Shown piece by piece: positions 1 to 7,282 of a stretch of DNA of 15,130 nucleotides. The stretch's first letter is position 1; the number at the start of each line of letters is the position of its first letter. The notes under the pieces are model-generated. The model saw only the letters and a program-made list of their open reading frames with translations. It was not told the DNA's origin and searched no databases. This stretch comes from Clostridiales bacterium (GTDB taxonomy: Bacteria; Bacillota; Clostridia; Oscillospirales; Acutalibacteraceae): assembly GCA_012728445.1 (NCBI GenBank), contig JAAYFA010000067.1, positions 1 through 15,130 on the forward strand, read 5' to 3'. The position numbers and the translations under genes were made by a program.

Positions 1-309
1 ATCAAGCACCGTGTCGTCCTGCTGAAATTGTATATTGCTTTGATTGAGCATAATGCCGTCTGCGGGGACAATGTTATTGTAAACCTCGGTTTTTTCGGGA
101 TTGGCCTTCATATATTCCACGGCTTCTTTGCACTGAATAACCATGGAGACAAAATTCGCTTGTGATTCAGGCGTATTGCTTTGACTATCCGAAGCAATGT
201 TGCCGAGATTTAAACTTCCATCTTGCTTACCACGCTCACAAGCATAAAAAAGCATCAATGGAATAAGCAACAGCAGAATTAGCTTTGTCGTTTTTTTGTT
301 ATTTTTCAT
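1..309 (-). CDS. Lipoprotein, DUF4430/transcobalamin C-terminal-like (partial, 3' end outside window)
   Basis: The first 103 codons of a minus-strand gene that runs off the left edge. I translated it from the ATG at 309-307, which has an AAAGG ribosome binding site about 7 bases upstream. The N-terminus (MKNNKKTTK, then a Leu/Ile-rich stretch) is a signal peptide ending at FYAC, so Cys24 is a probable but weak lipobox cysteine. After a polar linker the segment NFVSMVIQCKEAVEYM and the following VPADGIML ... FQQDDTVLD pattern match the start of DUF4430 (PF14478), the fold of the transcobalamin/intrinsic factor C-terminal domain. It lies 51 bp downstream of the toroid lipoprotein gene and is probably cotranscribed from the same cobalamin riboswitch. 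The inferred role is extracellular corrinoid binding or capture. The family call rests on recalled patterns and an incomplete domain. Confidence 0.72.
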   Translation of the reverse strand, partial: MKNNKKTTKLILLLLIPLMLFYACERGKQDGSLNLGNIASDSQSNTPESQANFVSMVIQCKEAVEYMKANPEKTEVYNNIVPADGIMLNQSNIQFQQDDTVLD

Positions 310-360
310 GTTTTGTACCTTTTGCATTCTGATATCCAACCCATATTGAAAAATAAATTA

Positions 361-1308
361 TTATTGACCTTTGGCAAAACTAATATACGCATTCAGTGCA
401 TTGAGCATTTGATAAGATGACATAGCGTTGGATGTACCATCAAATCCTTTGATCCCACCGTCTTCATTTTGGTAAGCTTTAACTGCCTCTAAAACCGTTG
501 TTTCATTTTTTATGTAATCGGTCCCCATAGGATCAATTCCTAAAGAACTCAATGCCGTCAATGCCTGTGCTGTGGTATCGGGACTATCGCCCCAAGCTCC
601 GCCAAAGCCGCCGGTGTCTTTTTGCCCGGCTTTAACAAAAGCAACTGCAGGCGTGATAACAGCTGTCCGCTCTGCATCTGCCGCATAAGGGGCAAGGGCT
701 TGGAGCACCATGGCTGTTGAATCTACATCTCCATCGATCGAATAGGTATCTTCCGGGTCTGCTTTTAATAAATAGTTGAACCCACCATCGTTACGCTGTG
801 CAGAAGTAAGGATTTGAATAAGCTCATTCTTTACTGCTTCATTACCATAATCTTTGGAATCAAGAACAAGTAAAGCGTTTGAAATCCCTGCTGTAAATAC
901 CTCTGTAGCAAAGTCTGTTGATGTGATGGTGTCTATCAAGTTATGACCGCCAACCGATTTAGGATCGCCCTTCTTTGCGTCAACGGCTAAGGCAATGCGT
1001 GCCACATCGGTCAATTCCAGCTTGTCATAGTTTGCTTTGACTGCACCATCAATATAATCCAAATAGTTGTCGTAGCCTGAATAACCCCCTCTTGCGCAAG
1101 CATAAACGGACCAATCTAACTCGCCATCGAGGTCTGTATCGCCGGGTGTAATGGTGACATTCTCGACTTGCCAGGTTGCTATTTTGCCTGCTATTTCTTT
1201 CGCAAGACCAACATTTTTTGGTGCAGTGCAAGACACGAGACCAAATGACGATAGAAGAATGCCGACAATCATCACTAATGAGATTAATTTTTTAGATGTT
1301 TTTTTCAT
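361..1308 (-). CDS. Alpha/alpha-toroid (prenyltransferase-repeat, transcobalamin N-domain-like) lipoprotein
   Basis: A 315-residue exported lipoprotein. The signal peptide (residues 1-26) ends in a canonical lipobox LVSC with Cys27. The mature part has the repeating helical pattern of the terpene cyclase/prenyltransferase toroid fold. Three QxxxGG turns are visible, QRNDGGF (171-177), QKDTGGFG (229-236) and QNEDGGIKGF (280-289), along with helix segments DVDSTAMVLQALAPY (194-208) and DTTAQALTALSSLG (244-257). The terpene-cyclase DxDD acid motif is not seen in an active-site context, so enzymatic cyclisation is unlikely. The N-domains of animal transcobalamin and intrinsic factor have this fold. 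A cobalamin riboswitch lies directly upstream and a DUF4430-like lipoprotein directly downstream, so I infer surface binding of B12/corrinoids. The start at 1308 has an AGGGAG ribosome binding site. Automated pipelines would probably call it 'terpene cyclase/mutase family' or 'prenyltransferase repeat protein'. Confidence 0.8.
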   Translation of the reverse strand: MKKTSKKLISLVMIVGILLSSFGLVSCTAPKNVGLAKEIAGKIATWQVENVTITPGDTDLDGELDWSVYACARGGYSGYDNYLDYIDGAVKANYDKLELTDVARIALAVDAKKGDPKSVGGHNLIDTITSTDFATEVFTAGISNALLVLDSKDYGNEAVKNELIQILTSAQRNDGGFNYLLKADPEDTYSIDGDVDSTAMVLQALAPYAADAERTAVITPAVAFVKAGQKDTGGFGGAWGDSPDTTAQALTALSSLGIDPMGTDYIKNETTVLEAVKAYQNEDGGIKGFDGTSNAMSSYQMLNALNAYISFAKGQ

Positions 1309-1405
1309 TGTTTTGCTCCCTGTGCCTACTGAAAGGCATTTATTTTTTCAAGGCGCTCGCCTTGATGTGCACAAGTCCTTTTTTCACGATGTTTACTACC
1401 CTCTT

Positions 1406-1440
1406 AAAAAAAATGCATCCTCTCAGTAAAGAGAAGATGC
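1406..1440 (-). terminator. Intrinsic terminator of the cobalamin riboswitch expression platform
   Basis: On the minus strand a 10-bp stem (1431-1440 with 1415-1424, one G-U pair) with a 6-base loop is followed directly by eight T residues (1413-1406). It lies between the B12 aptamer and the lipoprotein start codon at 1308, so it is the expected site of B12-dependent premature termination. The loop and 5' arm can pair imperfectly with a purine-rich stretch at about 1475-1486, which is a possible antiterminator. Confidence 0.85.
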
Positions 1441-1502
1441 ACCAAATAATTGCAGAACAATAATCGGCAACACTTTCCCTTTTACCCAAAAGTGTTTTTG
1501 CC

Positions 1503-1681
1503 CCGATATATGGAAGGTCTCCTGACTTATGGCTTATGGTTTCCCAAGCAAAAACGTCTTCTCAAGGCTTTGCCTCAATGACATGGTGTTTTTGCCATGG
1601 CCAAATACAGTAATGGTGGTTGTGTCAGATTTGCACTGACTTCCCTATTACCCGTAACAAAGTTACGACGCCATACAACGG
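1503..1681 (-). ncRNA. Cobalamin (B12) riboswitch aptamer
   Basis: The minus strand carries the class hallmarks in order. P1 is formed by 1681-1671 pairing with 1513-1503 (10 of 11 positions pair). A GTAAC/GTTAC hairpin and then AATAGGGAAG (GGGAA at 1645-1641) follow. Next is the GTCAG/CTGAC stem around TGCAAAT, then the ACCACCATTACTGTA segment (about 1606-1620) corresponding to the conserved CCGCCACTGT. A variable arm follows, and finally the B12 box GTCAGGAGACC (1526-1516). It lies in the leader of the two lipoprotein genes, downstream of a promoter and upstream of an intrinsic terminator. Adenosyl- or other cobalamin binding is expected to lower expression of these genes. The exact ligand preference cannot be read from the sequence. 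Confidence 0.93.
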
Positions 1682-1728
1682 TTGCAGTATTCAATTGTAA
1701 ATATATTTTTGCGGATGTTCTATTACTT

Positions 1729-1756
1729 ATCATACCACGATGGCCGTGCAAGTCAA
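1729..1756 (-). promoter_or_regulatory. Promoter of the riboswitch/lipoprotein operon
   Basis: Minus strand: -35 TTGACT (1756-1751), 16-base spacer, -10 TATGAT (1734-1729). Transcription would start near 1722, about 40 bases ahead of the aptamer P1. Spacing and sequence fit a sigma70/sigmaA promoter. Confidence 0.7.
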
Positions 1757-1797
1757 GCTATTTGGCAAAAAATATCGATATCTTTTTTTGTAAAAAG

Positions 1798-1837
1798 AAA
1801 AAACAGGCGGTCAAGGCTCATCCTTTTACCGCCTGTT
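1798..1837 (-). terminator. Intrinsic terminator after serA
   Basis: A perfect 10-bp inverted repeat, AACAGGCGGT (1802-1811) with ACCGCCTGTT (1828-1837), is followed on the minus strand by a run of six T (1803-1798). It begins 25 bases after the serA stop codon. The stem core is identical to that of the terminator at 5699-5742. Confidence 0.9.
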
Positions 1838-1862
1838 GGTTGTTGTAATAAGCGCTTACCCG

Positions 1863-3011
1863 TTAAAGAACCCTTACTTTTACCACACCATCAATTTGAG
1901 CAATTTTATCCGTGTCTGCCGTTCCGGTGATGTCCGCCACGGTGTATGCCCAGCCCTTTTTTGCGGCGCTGGTCAGCGAATTAATCGCACAACCGGCGAG
2001 TGCGGCTGTGATGCCGGCCTGCATACCCTCGGCATCTTTATGGATGACGCAAACTCTTGTTGCGAAGGTAATGGGCAACTGCATGTAGGGCAGGTTCACG
2101 GAGTTGACGATTTCGCCTCTTTCTAAGTAGGCAACCAATTGATTCGCGCCCATAACGGCGCAGTTGTCCTCACTCTCGGGAGTAGAAGCGCCAAGGTGCG
2201 GGATAGCGATGACACCGTCGCTGGAGATTTGCTCGTCCGTTGGGAAATCGGTTGCATAAGCGGTGACCTTTTTGCACGCTAACGCTTGCATGATATCGGC
2301 GGAATTGACCAACTCGCCGCGTGCAAAATTGAGGATACGAGCGCCGTCCTTCATCTGCGTAAGACTTTCTGCATTGATGAGGTCTCTGGTGGAATCGTTG
2401 AGCGGTGTGTGCAGCGTGACGTAATCCGAAACCGCAAGCACTTCGTCCACATTGCCGACAACCTTTACCCTCGGGTCAATGCTCAGCGCGTTGTTGACGG
2501 AAAGGAAGGGGTCGCAGCCGACAACGTCCATGCCAAAAGCAAGCGCCGTGTTGGCAACCAGAATACCGATTGCACCAAGGCCGATGACGCCGAGTGTTTT
2601 GCCCATCACTTCTTGCCCGGTGAAAGCCGACTTGCCTTTTTCGACCAGTTTGCAAACCTGCTCGCCTTCGCCTTTGAGGGTTTTGCACCACTCCAGCGCT
2701 TCCGGCACTTTGCGGGATGAGAGCAAAAGCGCACAAAGCACCAATTCTTTTACCGCATTGGCATTCGCACCGGGTGTATTAAAAACGACAATGCCCTTCT
2801 CGGTACAAGCATCCACGGGGATGTTGTTGACGCCGGCACCGGCCCTGGCTATTGCCAGAACACTTGCGGGGATTTCCATATCAATCATCGATGCGGAGCG
2901 CACCATCACGGCATCCGGTTGGGCAATGGATTCGCCGTAAACATATTTGTCCGAACTGAATCTTTCCAGCCCGAAAGCAGATATCTTATTCAGTGTTAAA
3001 ATGTTAAACAT
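1863..3011 (-). CDS. serA: D-3-phosphoglycerate dehydrogenase
   Basis: A 382-residue cytosolic enzyme that oxidises 3-phosphoglycerate to 3-phosphohydroxypyruvate with NAD+, the first step of serine synthesis. The D-isomer 2-hydroxyacid dehydrogenase fold is clear. The nucleotide-binding motif GLGAIG is at 144-149 and the catalytic candidates are Arg231 (in NFARGEL), Glu260 and His272 (in IPHLGASTPESE). The C-terminal part, from about 310, is ACT-like. The length matches the short (about 385 aa) clostridial SerA with a single C-terminal regulatory domain, rather than the 520-aa form. The start has GAAAGGA about 9 bases upstream. The gene lies 121 bp downstream of serC on the same strand and ends in an intrinsic terminator, so the two form a serCA operon. 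No serB is in view. Confidence 0.95.
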   Translation of the reverse strand: MFNILTLNKISAFGLERFSSDKYVYGESIAQPDAVMVRSASMIDMEIPASVLAIARAGAGVNNIPVDACTEKGIVVFNTPGANANAVKELVLCALLLSSRKVPEALEWCKTLKGEGEQVCKLVEKGKSAFTGQEVMGKTLGVIGLGAIGILVANTALAFGMDVVGCDPFLSVNNALSIDPRVKVVGNVDEVLAVSDYVTLHTPLNDSTRDLINAESLTQMKDGARILNFARGELVNSADIMQALACKKVTAYATDFPTDEQISSDGVIAIPHLGASTPESEDNCAVMGANQLVAYLERGEIVNSVNLPYMQLPITFATRVCVIHKDAEGMQAGITAALAGCAINSLTSAAKKGWAYTVADITGTADTDKIAQIDGVVKVRVL

Positions 3012-3070
3012 TCAATTCAATCCTTTCGTTAGTGGGTTAGTGGTCAGCGATTCGTGTGCCGCTGTTGCCG

Positions 3071-3124
3071 TAGGGACGCCATACATGGTGCCCGACAAGC
3101 GGTAAGGAACAGATTGTCCGTCCC
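3071..3124. repeat. Degenerate palindromic intergenic element between serC and serA
   Basis: GGGACGCCAT (3073-3082) is followed after two bases by the imperfect complement ATGGTGCCC (3085-3093). CGTCCC at 3119-3124 can also pair with GGGACG at 3073-3078. This resembles the short GC-rich palindromic intergenic units common in clostridial genomes, but only one copy is evident here. It may act as an mRNA hairpin between serC and serA. Confidence 0.35.
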
Positions 3125-3132
3125 AATATCGA

Positions 3133-4212
3133 TTAATTGTTTGCCTCAAATTCCTTCATGAACTCGACGAGTTTTTCTACCCCTTCAATGGGCATGGCGT
3201 TGTAGATGGAAGCCCTCATGCCCCCGACCGAGCGGTGCCCTTTGAGGTTGACGAAGCCTGCGGCAGCAGCGTCTTTGACGAATTTGGCATTCAGTTCTTC
3301 CGTGGGCGCTACAAAGGTGACATTCATCATGGAACGGTCCTTGGGTACGACGGGGTTGCTGAACATGCTGCCGGAGTCCAGATAATCATAGAGAATTTGC
3401 GCTTTCTTTTGATTCCGGAGTTGTATCGCCTCAAGTCCGCCTAAATTTTTAATCCATTCCAGCATCAGTTTGCACATGTAAATTGAATAGCACGGCGGGG
3501 TGTTGTACATGGAGTCATTGTCCGCCATGACCTTATAGTCCATCACCGTGGGTGTGAACGCCTTTGCTTTGCCGATTAAGTCATCGCGTACAATGACAAT
3601 CGTTAAGCCTGCGGGCGCAACGTTTTTCTGTGCGCCGCCATAAATAAGGCCGAATTTTGAAACATCCATCGGCTCCGAAAGGAAACAGGACGAAACATCG
3701 GCTACCAACGGAACATCGCCGGTATCCGGCAGTTCATGCCAACGGGTGCCAAAAATGGTGTTGTTCATGCAGATGTAGAAATAGTCTGCATCGGGTGTAA
3801 AATCCGCTTTGTCGAGCTCTGGGATGTAGGAAAAGGTTTTGTCCTTTGAGGAGCCAACCGCTTTGATATCGCCGTATTTTTTTGCTTCTTCGTACGCTTT
3901 TGTGGCAAACTGGCCCGTCAAGACATAATCCGCTTTGCCCGAACCGCTGAGCAAATTCATCGGGATGCCCGCAAACTGCAAAGACGCGCCGCCTTGGTAA
4001 AACAGAATCTTGTAGTTGTCCGGCACGTTGAGAAGCTCACGGAACAATTTTTCCGCACCAACGATAATCTCATCATAAACTTTTGAGCGGTGTGACATTT
4101 CCATCACCGATTGACCGCTGCCCTTGTAATCCAGCATCTCCGCCGCCGCTCTGTTAAGAACACTTTCCGGCAGCATCGACGGTCCCGCCGCAAAATTAAA
4201 TACTCTAGCCAT
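3133..4212 (-). CDS. serC: Phosphoserine aminotransferase
   Basis: A 359-residue PLP enzyme that converts 3-phosphohydroxypyruvate plus glutamate to phosphoserine plus 2-oxoglutarate, the second step of serine synthesis. The N-terminus MARVFNFAAGPSMLPE is the classic SerC start. The PLP-binding lysine is Lys196 in YGGAQKNVAPAG. GGASLQF (74-80) and the C-terminal GHRSVGGMRASIYNAMP region are also family signatures. An in-frame ATG exists at 4281, but I chose 4212. GGAGG precedes that codon by 8 bases, the protein then has the usual family length, and the upstream ATG overlaps the promoter -10 box at 4280-4285. It is the first gene of the serCA operon. Confidence 0.96.
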   Translation of the reverse strand: MARVFNFAAGPSMLPESVLNRAAAEMLDYKGSGQSVMEMSHRSKVYDEIIVGAEKLFRELLNVPDNYKILFYQGGASLQFAGIPMNLLSGSGKADYVLTGQFATKAYEEAKKYGDIKAVGSSKDKTFSYIPELDKADFTPDADYFYICMNNTIFGTRWHELPDTGDVPLVADVSSCFLSEPMDVSKFGLIYGGAQKNVAPAGLTIVIVRDDLIGKAKAFTPTVMDYKVMADNDSMYNTPPCYSIYMCKLMLEWIKNLGGLEAIQLRNQKKAQILYDYLDSGSMFSNPVVPKDRSMMNVTFVAPTEELNAKFVKDAAAAGFVNLKGHRSVGGMRASIYNAMPIEGVEKLVEFMKEFEANN

Positions 4213-4279
4213 TTTTCTTACCTCCAATAATTTTTGGGTATTCCGGACTGCCTCATTTTTGAGGACAGTAATTGCATTC

Positions 4280-4309
4280 ATTATAAGTCAGTGCCGCAAT
4301 TCAAGTCAA
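4280..4309 (-). promoter_or_regulatory. serCA promoter
   Basis: Minus strand: -35 TTGACT (4309-4304), 18-base spacer, -10 TATAAT (4285-4280). The predicted start is about 4273, giving a roughly 60-base leader before the serC ATG at 4212. It is one half of a divergent control region (4213-4525). That region also holds the promoter of the plus-strand DUF3048 gene, and I see no riboswitch or tRNA in it. Confidence 0.8.
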
Positions 4310-4411
4310 TGGTAAAAACTTCATATTACGAGGTTTTGCCGTAATAAATACTGTTTATAATAACCGAATGCGTTTCCGCCGTTAAAAACGAACAAAAAAA
4401 CGGCTCCATAC

Positions 4412-4440
4412 TTGAAAATCACCACAATCCGACGTATAAT
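4412..4440 (+). promoter_or_regulatory. Promoter of the DUF3048 gene
   Basis: Plus strand: -35 TTGAAA (4412-4417), 17-base spacer, perfect -10 TATAAT (4435-4440). The start would be about 4447, with an approximately 80-base leader before the ATG at 4526. Confidence 0.75.
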
Positions 4441-4525
4441 AATGAACAACAAATAAATACTATTTTCTAAGACCGTGTTCACGCAAATCCGTACACATCC
4501 CATTTACAGGAAAGCGGAGGTTCTT

Positions 4526-5656
4526 ATGCCTAAAACAAACAGCAAGAAAAAACCAATGGCTAAAAAACAAGGGCTCGTTATCGGCGCAATTATCCTTTTG
4601 GCGGTTATCCTCATCACCGGAATTTTTGTTTTTGGCAAGTCGAAGGACAAACCAAAAGATATGCCGACAACCACCGTCACACAAACGACCACCGAAGTAC
4701 CAACGACACAGGTTAAACCGGTCAAACTGATCAACCCATTGACCGGCCTTGAGGGAATGGATGCCAACGCGGTAGGCAAAAGACCCGTCGCCGTCGTGGT
4801 GGAAAACTCGCCTGCCGCAAGACCCCAATGGGGGCTGTGTTCACCCGACATCGTTATAGAAGGCGTCGTGGAGGGCGGTGTTACGCGTATGCTTTGGCTC
4901 TACGCCGATGTCAACGCCATCCCGAAAGTCGGCCCCGTTCGCAGCGCAAGGCATGATTTTGTGGAGATGGCAGAGGGTTTGGATGCGATTTTCGTGCATT
5001 GGGGTTGGAGCTACCTTGCCGAGGGCGCTATCAACGCCCGAAAAACAGATCATATCAACGGTTTGAACGGAAAATATTTTTTCAGGGATACATCAAGGGG
5101 AGTCGCATCCGAACATACCGGCTATACAAACGGTGAAGCCATCGCAAAGGCTATCCCCGACCTTAATATTAGGCAGACAATTGAAGCGACATATGCCGAA
5201 CCTTTCAAGTTCCCGGCGCCGGGCACAATGACAACACCTGCGGGCGGTTCCTGCGAGAAAATATCTATTCAGTTTTCCTCCGCTTATAAGCATGATTTTA
5301 AATATGATGCCGGCGATAAGCTGTATGGTAACTACCTCAACGCAAAGCCGATGATCGAATACGGCGGCAAGCAGATGAGCGTTACAAATGTTATCGTCCT
5401 TTATTGTACGGTTCAACCGACCGGGCCTGTTCTGATGGAAATGGACTTAACGGGCGGCAAGGGCGTTTTCGCTTCCAACGGTGCTTATGAGGAGATTACC
5501 TGGACAAAGAGCAATACGCCAAGCGCCATGCTTAAATTGTACGCGGCAAACGGCAGCGAACTTGTGCTCAACACCGGCAAATCCTACATCGGTTTTGTAC
5601 CCGCAGCGCAAAGCGGTAATACCGTTGTTCAAGGCGACACAGCGGCGACTCCGTGA
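4526..5656 (+). CDS. DUF3048 domain-containing (YerB-like) membrane-anchored protein
   Basis: A 376-residue protein. I start it at 4526, where GGAGG lies 5 bases upstream, rather than at the in-frame ATG at 4475, which lacks a comparable site. A Lys-rich N-terminus is followed by one transmembrane segment (about 16-37), a Thr-rich linker (about 48-61) and the DUF3048 domain. Family signatures are NPLTGLEG (about 70-77), KRPVAVVVENSPAARPQWG (85-103) and GGVTRMLWLYAD ... VGPVRSARHDF (about 117-145). The C-terminal half (from about 240) matches the companion DUF3048_C region. Bacillus YerB is annotated as a lipoprotein, whereas this protein has an uncleaved-looking anchor and no lipobox cysteine. 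The family's function is unknown and its location is presumably the outer face of the membrane. It is monocistronic, with its own promoter and terminator. Confidence 0.9.
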   Translation: MPKTNSKKKPMAKKQGLVIGAIILLAVILITGIFVFGKSKDKPKDMPTTTVTQTTTEVPTTQVKPVKLINPLTGLEGMDANAVGKRPVAVVVENSPAARPQWGLCSPDIVIEGVVEGGVTRMLWLYADVNAIPKVGPVRSARHDFVEMAEGLDAIFVHWGWSYLAEGAINARKTDHINGLNGKYFFRDTSRGVASEHTGYTNGEAIAKAIPDLNIRQTIEATYAEPFKFPAPGTMTTPAGGSCEKISIQFSSAYKHDFKYDAGDKLYGNYLNAKPMIEYGGKQMSVTNVIVLYCTVQPTGPVLMEMDLTGGKGVFASNGAYEEITWTKSNTPSAMLKLYAANGSELVLNTGKSYIGFVPAAQSGNTVVQGDTAATP

Positions 5657-5698
5657 GTCGGCGGATTTAGTGCTCGGCAGGATTAAAATTGTAGACCA

Positions 5699-5742
5699 AA
5701 ACAGGCGGTTGAGATTTTCGTTTCAACCGCCTGTTTCTTTTT
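5699..5742 (+). terminator. Intrinsic terminator after the DUF3048 gene
   Basis: A perfect 14-bp stem (5699-5712 with 5723-5736) and a 10-base loop are followed by TTTCTTTTT. It sits 42 bases after the stop codon. Read on the minus strand it also ends in four T, so it could stop the convergent sulfatase transcript too. The core AACAGGCGGT/ACCGCCTGTT is the same as in the serA terminator. Confidence 0.92.
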
Positions 5743-5802
5743 GTTATTCAAATCATAAAGTTTTAATAATTTCTATCCCATCCACTGTGTGCTGTCAGCT
5801 TG

Positions 5803-7152
5803 TTATCCTACATCATTCTTGTCATACTCGGCGATGTAATACGGATGGTCCGGATCGTAAGCCGTGAGTGCAACCGGATTTTCATTATACCCGCAAGGGC
5901 GCCGTTCACTACCGGGTGTGTTCGTCAGCGTATCGCCGAGCCGAACCCGGTAATCATGATAAATGCGGGTGAGTTCTTCAACAACCTCCGGGTTTTCGTT
6001 ATAAACATTGTTTGCCTCCGCTATGTCCCTGTCTAGGTCATACAAGAGTTTTTCGGGTTTGCCGGCTTTGGCTACATGCAGTTTCCAGTTCCTCTTCCTA
6101 ACCGCTTCCAACTTTGAGTGTTCGGCATAATAGATAAACTCATCCCGTGGGGATGGCGCGGCGTTGAGAATCACATCCGACAAGTCAAGCCCGTCTATTT
6201 TTTGCCCACCCAATGCTTCGCCAAAAATCGAGGCAAAGGTTGGTAGCAGGTCCATTTGGCTGATCATTTCCCCATTCACGGAAGGCTTAATCTTGCCTTT
6301 CCAATAAATCAAAAACGGAATACGCTGTCCGCCTTCCCAAGTGGTGTGCTTGCGACCCCGCAGGGGATAATTGCTCGCGCCGCGGTCTGCTCTGGAGCCG
6401 TTATCGGAGGTGAAAATGACAATGGTGTTGTCTAGCAGATTCAGCCTTTCAAGTTCAAACAGTACGGCCCCGCTCGCCCAGTCGGCCGACGCGACGCAGG
6501 CACCAAAGTCCCCGTTTTCGGATTCCGTCACAAACCGTTCGGCGGCGTAGTGGGGCAAATGCACATGCATCTGTGCAAAGTATAAAAAGAAATTATTGCT
6601 TTGGTTCGCTCTGATGAACTCCACGCATTTTTCCACATACCGTTCGGTGAGCGCGCTCTGGTCGGGCTGTCCTTCAATCACTTCATTACCGGCAATCAGC
6701 GGCAACGGAGGTGATTTTAGCGGATCAGTCCGCCCGATCATCCTGCCCATATCGTTACTATAGGGCAGACCGAAGTAACTGTCAAAACCGAACTCGCAGG
6801 GCAAGAATTCTTTTTGGTCGCCGCAATGCCACTTGCCGACAATCGCCGTGGCATAACCCATGTTTTTAAACAGGTGTGGCAAGGCAAATTCGTCTTTGCT
6901 CAACCCCAAAGGGTCGGCAGGGAAAAGCACCCTGTCAATGCCCACCCGCGGTGGGTAACAGCCCGTCAGCAGCGCCGCCCTTGAGGGAGAACACACGGGC
7001 GATGCCGCATAGCAGGAGGTGAACACCATGCTCTCCTCAGCCAGTTTGTCTAAGTACGGGGTTTTATTGACTTTGTTGCCGTAACAACCCAAGTCGCCAT
7101 ACCCTAAATCGTCACAGTTTATGATGACTACATTCGGTTTGGACTTATTCAT
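5803..7152 (-). CDS. Cys-type sulfatase (alkaline phosphatase superfamily, S1 family)
   Basis: A 449-residue sulfatase that hydrolyses sulfate esters. The metal-binding acidic pair is Asp14-Asp15 in NCDDLGYGDLGCYG. The maturation motif CSPSRAALLTG (54-64) has Cys54 as the residue to be converted to formylglycine, which in an anaerobe needs the radical SAM enzyme anSME (none is encoded here). GKWHCG (106-111) and the metal ligands in FTSDNG (Asp250, Asn251) are also present. No signal peptide or lipobox is visible, so the enzyme is predicted to be cytosolic and to act on imported sulfated sugars. This is unusual among arylsulfatase-like glycan sulfatases, which are mostly exported. The ATG at 7152 has an AAGGGGA site. 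It lies 130 bp downstream of the GNAT gene on the same strand. The substrate cannot be told from sequence. Confidence 0.93.
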   Translation of the reverse strand: MNKSKPNVVIINCDDLGYGDLGCYGNKVNKTPYLDKLAEESMVFTSCYAASPVCSPSRAALLTGCYPPRVGIDRVLFPADPLGLSKDEFALPHLFKNMGYATAIVGKWHCGDQKEFLPCEFGFDSYFGLPYSNDMGRMIGRTDPLKSPPLPLIAGNEVIEGQPDQSALTERYVEKCVEFIRANQSNNFFLYFAQMHVHLPHYAAERFVTESENGDFGACVASADWASGAVLFELERLNLLDNTIVIFTSDNGSRADRGASNYPLRGRKHTTWEGGQRIPFLIYWKGKIKPSVNGEMISQMDLLPTFASIFGEALGGQKIDGLDLSDVILNAAPSPRDEFIYYAEHSKLEAVRKRNWKLHVAKAGKPEKLLYDLDRDIAEANNVYNENPEVVEELTRIYHDYRVRLGDTLTNTPGSERRPCGYNENPVALTAYDPDHPYYIAEYDKNDVG

Positions 7153-7192
7153 GATTAATCCCCTTATTTGTTGACGATAAAAAATATAATTT

Positions 7193-7231
7193 AAAAACGC
7201 CCCGGAGTAGTCGTCCTATTCAATCGGGCGT
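7193..7231 (-). terminator. Possible weak terminator/attenuator between GNAT and sulfatase genes
   Basis: On the minus strand ACGCCC (7231-7226 read as its complement) can pair with GGGCGT (7202-7197) across a long loop, followed by TTTTTAAATT. The short stem and long loop make it a weak terminator at best. It may cause partial attenuation of the sulfatase gene. Confidence 0.35.
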
Positions 7232-7282
7232 GGATGTCCCGCCAATAATTATTCGTGATTCATTTGCCAACAAGCCCATCCC

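Noticed and set aside
361..1308. Functional terpene cyclase or prenyltransferase enzyme
   Set aside because: It is a secreted lipoprotein under a B12 riboswitch and I see no catalytic acid cluster. The fold similarity fits a binding protein better.
4213..4281. Longer SerC start at the in-frame ATG 4281
   Set aside because: It overlaps the -10 box of the serCA promoter, lacks a ribosome binding site, and adds 23 residues before the conserved MARVFNFAAGPS start.
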